A DNA stretch of 14,694 bases from JANWHZ01 sp964527385. GTDB lineage: Bacteria; Patescibacteriota; Saccharimonadia; Saccharimonadales; UBA4665. A program made the position numbers and the translations under genes. The DNA lies in NCBI GenBank assembly GCA_964527385.1, contig CAZGPZ010000024.1, forward strand, positions 1 through 14,694, read 5' to 3'. A model generated the notes under the pieces. That model had not been told where the DNA came from. It ran no database searches and saw only the letters and a program-made list of their open reading frames with translations. The number at the start of each line of letters is the position of its first letter. Position 1 is the first letter of the stretch. Below, in pieces: positions 11,096 through 14,694 of this stretch.

Positions 11096-12592
11096 ATGGG
11101 GAAGGCGTTATACCGGAAATACCGTTCGAAGTCACTTGACGAGGTCGTCGGGCAAGAACACATCACCGACACGTTGCGGCGCGCGATCAAATCGGGGCGG
11201 GTCAGCCACGCATATTTGTTTACGGGGCCGCGCGGCGTCGGCAAGACATCTATCGCACGCATCCTGGCGCACGAGCTGAACGGCGTGGAATATACGGGCG
11301 AGGACAACCATCTCGACATCATCGAGATCGACGCGGCGAGCAATGGCGGCGTCGAAGAAATCCGCGACCTAAGGGAGAAAGTCTACATCGCGCCGAGCAA
11401 CGGCAAATACAAAGTGTACATTATCGACGAGGTCCACATGATGACCACGGCCGCGTTCAACGCACTCCTCAAAACATTAGAGGAGCCGCCAGCGCACGCG
11501 GTATTTATTCTTGCAACGACAGAGGCACACAAATTGCCGGCGACAATCGTCAGCCGCACCCAGCGTTTCGCGTTCAAGCCAATCGAGAAAAGCAAAGTCA
11601 TTGCCCATCTGCGCCATATAGCCACTGAAGAGAAGATTGATATCACCGATGATGCCCTGGAGCTCATCGCCGAGCACGGCGAAGGATCATTCCGTGACAG
11701 TATCGGCATGCTCGACCAGGCAGGCAGCGCCGGCAAGCCGGTCAACCGGGACGACATCGAGCAGCTTCTTGGCATCCCGCCGGCGTCAGGAACAAGCTCT
11801 ATTATCCGGCTCGTCGCCGCGCACGATTCGGCCCAGCTCACCCAGCTGCTCATTTCGCTCCGGCAGGACGGCTACCAGGCCGCGGGCGTCGCCAAACGGC
11901 TTGCCCAGGAACTCCGCAGCCAGCTCATATCCGGCAAAACATTGCTTAGCCAAAGCCAAATTATCGCCATTCTCGCCAAACTGATCGATGTGCCAGCGTC
12001 GCACAACCCTGACCAATTGCTCGAGCTCGTGCTGCTTGAAGCGGCGCTTGGTCCGCCCCCGCCGGTAGCGGCGCAACCCTCGCCGCCGGTACTGGCTGCC
12101 AGCACGCAACCGGTCACCGTACTCCCGGCACGTCCTGACCCAGCCATAGCCGTGCCGCCCACGCAGGAGCCACCCAAACAAGCAGTGCAACCAAACCCAA
12201 GCGCCCTAAGCGAAGATGAGCAACCAACTACCGGCATGATTGGCGCGCAGGAGTGGCAATTGCTCTTGGACGCGCTGAAAAAACAGTACAACACCTTGTA
12301 TGGGATTATCCGCATGGCCAAGCCAGACTTCACGCCCGGCCGGGTGACGTTGACCTTCGGCTTTGCATTTCACCAAAAACGCGCCAATGATGCCAAGAAC
12401 AAAAAGATCTTATCGTCCATCCTGGAAGAGAAAACCGGGCAGCGCCTAGCTATCGAATGCAAATACGACAAGACCGTAACACCGCCAGCACCAGCTATCA
12501 GCCCCGCCGCGGCGCCTTCGCCCGCCAGTGCCAATCATGCGCTTGGCGCCATTAACGACGTTTTCGGCGGCGGGGAAGTCTTACCGTCGTAG
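11096..12592 (+). CDS. dnaX: DNA polymerase III subunit gamma/tau (clamp loader), zinc module absent
   Basis: The AAA+ subunit that loads the sliding clamp. A 498-residue protein: N-terminal YRKYRSKSLDEVVGQEH, Walker A GPRGVGKT (44-51), Walker B VYIIDE (107-112), the NALLKTLEEPP stretch, arginine-finger motif SRT (153-155; SRC in E. coli), and sensor 2 EGSFRDSIGMLDQ. The four-cysteine zinc module that normally sits between Walker A and the LIEIDAAS stretch is absent: LNGVEYTGEDNHLDIIEIDA has no Cys. Residues about 318-375 are a Pro/Ala-rich linker, followed by a C-terminal domain of about 100 residues. The start has no ribosome-binding site; a -10 box 8 bases upstream implies a leaderless transcript. 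Family assignment is secure. Confidence 0.95.
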   Translation: MGKALYRKYRSKSLDEVVGQEHITDTLRRAIKSGRVSHAYLFTGPRGVGKTSIARILAHELNGVEYTGEDNHLDIIEIDAASNGGVEEIRDLREKVYIAPSNGKYKVYIIDEVHMMTTAAFNALLKTLEEPPAHAVFILATTEAHKLPATIVSRTQRFAFKPIEKSKVIAHLRHIATEEKIDITDDALELIAEHGEGSFRDSIGMLDQAGSAGKPVNRDDIEQLLGIPPASGTSSIIRLVAAHDSAQLTQLLISLRQDGYQAAGVAKRLAQELRSQLISGKTLLSQSQIIAILAKLIDVPASHNPDQLLELVLLEAALGPPPPVAAQPSPPVLAASTQPVTVLPARPDPAIAVPPTQEPPKQAVQPNPSALSEDEQPTTGMIGAQEWQLLLDALKKQYNTLYGIIRMAKPDFTPGRVTLTFGFAFHQKRANDAKNKKILSSILEEKTGQRLAIECKYDKTVTPPAPAISPAAAPSPASANHALGAINDVFGGGEVLPS

Positions 12593-12611
12593 ACGAAACA
12601 AGATCATCACC

Positions 12612-12640
12612 TTTCCGTTCAGGGTAAAACATCGTACTAT
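12612..12640 (+). promoter_or_regulatory. Probable promoter of dnaB
   Basis: TACTAT (12635-12640) lies 8 bases before the dnaB ATG. The -35 candidate TTTCCG (12612-12617, 17-base spacing) is weak. The 8 intervening bases contain GAGGG, too close to the ATG for normal use if transcription starts where predicted. Confidence 0.4.
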
Positions 12641-12648
12641 AGAGGGAC

Positions 12649-14007
12649 ATGGCTGGAGCGCAGGACAAAGTGGATTTGCCGTATGACAACGACGCAGAGG
12701 CGAGCGTGCTTGGCGCGGTGCTGATCGACAACGACGCGGTCGTCAAAATATCAGATAAACTCGATCCCGAAGATTTCTACGACACGCGCCACCAGCATAT
12801 TTACCGGGCTATTAAAGCGCTCTACGACGACCGCAAAGCCATAGATGTATTAACCCTGTCCAACCAACTAAAAGCCATGAAGCTGCTCGATGCCGTTGGC
12901 GGCCCGGCATACCTGACCGAGCTGACCAACTTCGTGCCGACGGCATCGCACGTTGAAAGTTATGCCGATTTAGTGGCGGAAAAATCCGTCCGGCGGCGCC
13001 TCATGCAGATCAACAAAGAACTGTCCGCGCTCGCCCAGGATGAGACCAAAAAGCTAAAGGACTTGATCGAGTTCAGCGAAATGGAACTGATGCAAGTCGG
13101 CCAGAAGCAGATCAAGCAGAATATTGTCAGCTTGGAATCTATCTTGGAGGAGAGTTTCGAGCGCCTCGACGCGCTCCACCGCGACAAGAAAAAACTGCGT
13201 GGCATTCCGACCGGCTTCAAGGACCTGGACGACATGTTGGCAGGATTGCAACGGTCAGACCTCTTCGTCCTGGCTGCGCGCCCGAGTATGGGAAAGACCG
13301 CGCTTTCGCTGAACTTGGCGCACAATGTCGCCGTCCAGTCGAAAGAAACAGTCTTGATTTTCAGCTTGGAAATGAGCAAAGACCAGCTCGTCGACCGCCT
13401 GCTGTCCATGGAATCAGGTGTTGACGCCTGGGCGCTGCGCACGGGCAACTTGACTGACGCTGACTTTGAAAAAATTGCCCAGGCCATGGGCACTCTGTCC
13501 GAAGCGCCCATATACATCGACGACACGCCGGGCATCACGGTCGGCGACCTGCGCACCAAAGCGCGGCGCGAGGCGCACCAACGCCCGCTCGGGCTTATTA
13601 TCGTCGATTACATGCAGCTCATGAGCGGCGGCGGGCGCTACAACGACGGGAACCGCGTGCAGGAAATCTCAGAAATTTCGCGGGGCCTGAAGGGCGTCGC
13701 GCGCGAGTTGAACGTGCCGCTTGTGGCACTCAGCCAGCTCAGCCGCTCGGTCGAAAGCCGGCCAGACAAGATCCCGCAATTATCCGACCTTCGCGAATCC
13801 GGCGCCATCGAGCAGGACGCCGATGTTGTGGCATTCATCTTCCGCGAGGAGTACTACAACCCCGAAACGGAACGCAAACACATCACGGATATTTTAATCA
13901 AAAAACACCGTAACGGCCCCACCGGCGGCGTAGAATTGTATTTTGAGAACGACAAACAACGGTACCGGTCGTTAGCCAAGCGGAAAGACGGCGACCCTTT
14001 CGCCTAA
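12649..14007 (+). CDS. dnaB: Replicative DNA helicase DnaB
   Basis: Hexameric 5'-3' helicase that unwinds DNA at the replication fork. At 452 residues it is of normal length. The N-terminal domain (about 8-110) opens with PYDNDAEASVLGAVLID and includes HQHIYRAIKAL. A helical linker (about 110-180) follows. The RecA-like domain has IPTGFKDLDDMLAGLQ, Walker A ARPSMGKT (210-217), FSLEMS, Walker B LIIVDYMQL (316-324, Asp320), LSQLSRSVE, LRESGAIEQDADVV and the late KHRNGPTGG with its arginine finger. The ATG at 12649 begins 56 bases after dnaX, with its own -10 box directly upstream. No intein is present at the usual Walker A site. Assignment is secure. Confidence 0.98.
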   Translation: MAGAQDKVDLPYDNDAEASVLGAVLIDNDAVVKISDKLDPEDFYDTRHQHIYRAIKALYDDRKAIDVLTLSNQLKAMKLLDAVGGPAYLTELTNFVPTASHVESYADLVAEKSVRRRLMQINKELSALAQDETKKLKDLIEFSEMELMQVGQKQIKQNIVSLESILEESFERLDALHRDKKKLRGIPTGFKDLDDMLAGLQRSDLFVLAARPSMGKTALSLNLAHNVAVQSKETVLIFSLEMSKDQLVDRLLSMESGVDAWALRTGNLTDADFEKIAQAMGTLSEAPIYIDDTPGITVGDLRTKARREAHQRPLGLIIVDYMQLMSGGGRYNDGNRVQEISEISRGLKGVARELNVPLVALSQLSRSVESRPDKIPQLSDLRESGAIEQDADVVAFIFREEYYNPETERKHITDILIKKHRNGPTGGVELYFENDKQRYRSLAKRKDGDPFA

Positions 14008-14022
14008 AGCCCGGCAAAATGC

Positions 14023-14028
14023 TAAAAT
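14023..14028 (+). promoter_or_regulatory. Possible -10 box of the final gene
   Basis: TAAAAT lies 5 bases before an in-frame GTG (14034) and 14 bases before the ATG (14043). No -35 is recognisable. It repeats the start-adjacent -10 arrangement of dnaX and dnaB. Confidence 0.3.
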
Positions 14029-14042
14029 AAGCCGTGAGTACG

Positions 14043-14694
14043 ATGAAAAAAACCCGCAAACTCGTTGCCGCCTACGGGCGCAAGTACGGACCGTTATTCT
14101 TGGCCGAAGCCATCGTTGCCGGCTTGCTGGCCGTAAAGCTCGGCTCATTGCCACGCTCGCTTGGCCCAGCCGAGCAGTTGTGGTCGGCGAACAGCGCGAA
14201 CATACATGTTATTTTTGCGCATCCGACGGACCTGATTTACAAATTGCTCGTCTTGGCCGCACACCAGTTTGCCAGTGACAACGTGCTGGTCGCGCTCCGC
14301 ATGCCGAATGTCGTGCTTGGCATGGTTGCCATTGCGTTGTTTGGTTATATCCTGCACCGTTGGTACGGAAACCGCAGCACAGTGATCGGATTCTGCCTGC
14401 TGGCAACCACCGCGTGGTTCCTGCATGCAGGCCGGCTTGTTGGTCCGGGAATGGAATACATTGTCGCCATAAACGCGATTTTGGCGCTTCACATCGCATT
14501 GCAAGACCACGAAGAAAGCACACCCATGTTATTTGCATGGCTTGTTTCGCTCGCGCTGCTCATTACAGTGCCAGGTATTATTTGGCTTGTTGCCGTTAGT
14601 ATTGGCCTGCATTGGCGCTCCATTGCACACGCCTGGCTACACATACAGCACTTGTGGGTACACATTGTTTGGACCGCGCTGGCCGGCTGCGCTG
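14043..14694 (+). CDS. Polytopic membrane protein resembling GT-C glycosyltransferases, C-terminus cut
   Basis: An open frame of 217 codons runs off the right edge. A basic start (MKKTRK) precedes about six hydrophobic segments: residues about 16-34, 65-76, 88-105, 112-129, 139-153 and 162-190. The loop after the first segment, with PTDLIYKLLVLAAHQF, and the later LRMPNVVLGMVAIALFGYIL and HAGRLVGPGMEY resemble the N-terminal half of ArnT/PMT-type sugar transferases, which use polyprenyl-phosphate sugars at the outer face of the membrane. The acidic catalytic residue expected in the first outside loop is not obvious; Glu44 is a candidate. Start: ATG at 14043 is taken; GTG at 14034 in the same frame is possible. 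Neither has a ribosome-binding site. The glycosyltransferase call is tentative. Confidence 0.7.
   Translation, partial: MKKTRKLVAAYGRKYGPLFLAEAIVAGLLAVKLGSLPRSLGPAEQLWSANSANIHVIFAHPTDLIYKLLVLAAHQFASDNVLVALRMPNVVLGMVAIALFGYILHRWYGNRSTVIGFCLLATTAWFLHAGRLVGPGMEYIVAINAILALHIALQDHEESTPMLFAWLVSLALLITVPGIIWLVAVSIGLHWRSIAHAWLHIQHLWVHIVWTALAGCA

Noticed and set aside
12275..12295. Run of six A in dnaX as a possible frameshift site for a short gamma form
   Set aside because: It is CTG AAA AAA CAG in frame, without the usual A-rich heptamer context, Shine-Dalgarno-like stimulator or following hairpin that I could identify.
12960..13559. 199-codon open frame opposite dnaB
   Set aside because: Antisense shadow of a strongly conserved helicase; Ser/Arg-rich composition and no start signals.
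1..14694. UGA recoding to glycine, as in some CPR lineages
   Set aside because: The conserved proteins are complete without reading through any TGA, and one probable gene ends in TGA at 3201-3203.
1..14694. Insertion sequences, CRISPR arrays or phage genes
   Set aside because: No transposase, integrase or spaced direct-repeat array was found; the only repeats are short hairpins.

Overview
The window looks like a piece of chromosome from a Patescibacteria (CPR) bacterium, most likely Saccharibacteria (TM7) or a close relative. This is inferred from gene content, the short intergenic gaps, several divergent small proteins, and promoters placed directly against start codons. No marker such as 16S rRNA is present to confirm it. 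The standard genetic code fits: one gene ends in TGA and no conserved protein needs TGA read as an amino acid. No tRNA, rRNA, insertion sequence or CRISPR array was found.

Layout. (1) 1-1166, minus strand: an unrecognised protein running off the left edge, with a back-to-back divergent promoter facing rplK. (2) 1212-2719: rplK (L11) and rplA (L1), with an RNA hairpin before rplA that resembles the L1-binding region of 23S rRNA. (3) 2739-4630: three small proteins of unknown function that look like diverged paralogs. (4) 4657-7747: a thymidine-nucleotide operon, a dCTP deaminase followed by a fusion of thymidylate kinase with two ThyX modules. (5) 7804-8262, minus: an unrecognised protein divergent from rplJ. 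(6) 8343-9600: promoter, L10-type leader RNA, rplJ (L10), rplL (L7/L12) and a strong intrinsic terminator. (7) 9607-10047, minus: an unrecognised helical protein. (8) 10116-11031: a coiled-coil/beta-rich protein and a small one-pass membrane protein. (9) 11058-14007: dnaX (clamp loader) and dnaB (replicative helicase), each with a -10 element only 8 bases before its ATG. (10) 14043-14694: the start of a polytopic membrane protein resembling GT-C glycosyltransferases, cut by the right edge.

How the genes relate. The rplKAJL block, contiguous in most bacteria, is split here by about 5.8 kb. Each half has its own promoter and its own candidate autoregulatory RNA: an L1-site mimic for rplA and an L10 leader for rplJL. 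The inserted segment holds the paralog trio and the dTMP pathway (dCTP to dUTP/dUMP, dUMP to dTMP, dTMP to dTDP). Gene-free stretches are all under 300 bases; the longest (8263-8543) is filled by two divergent promoters and the L10 leader.
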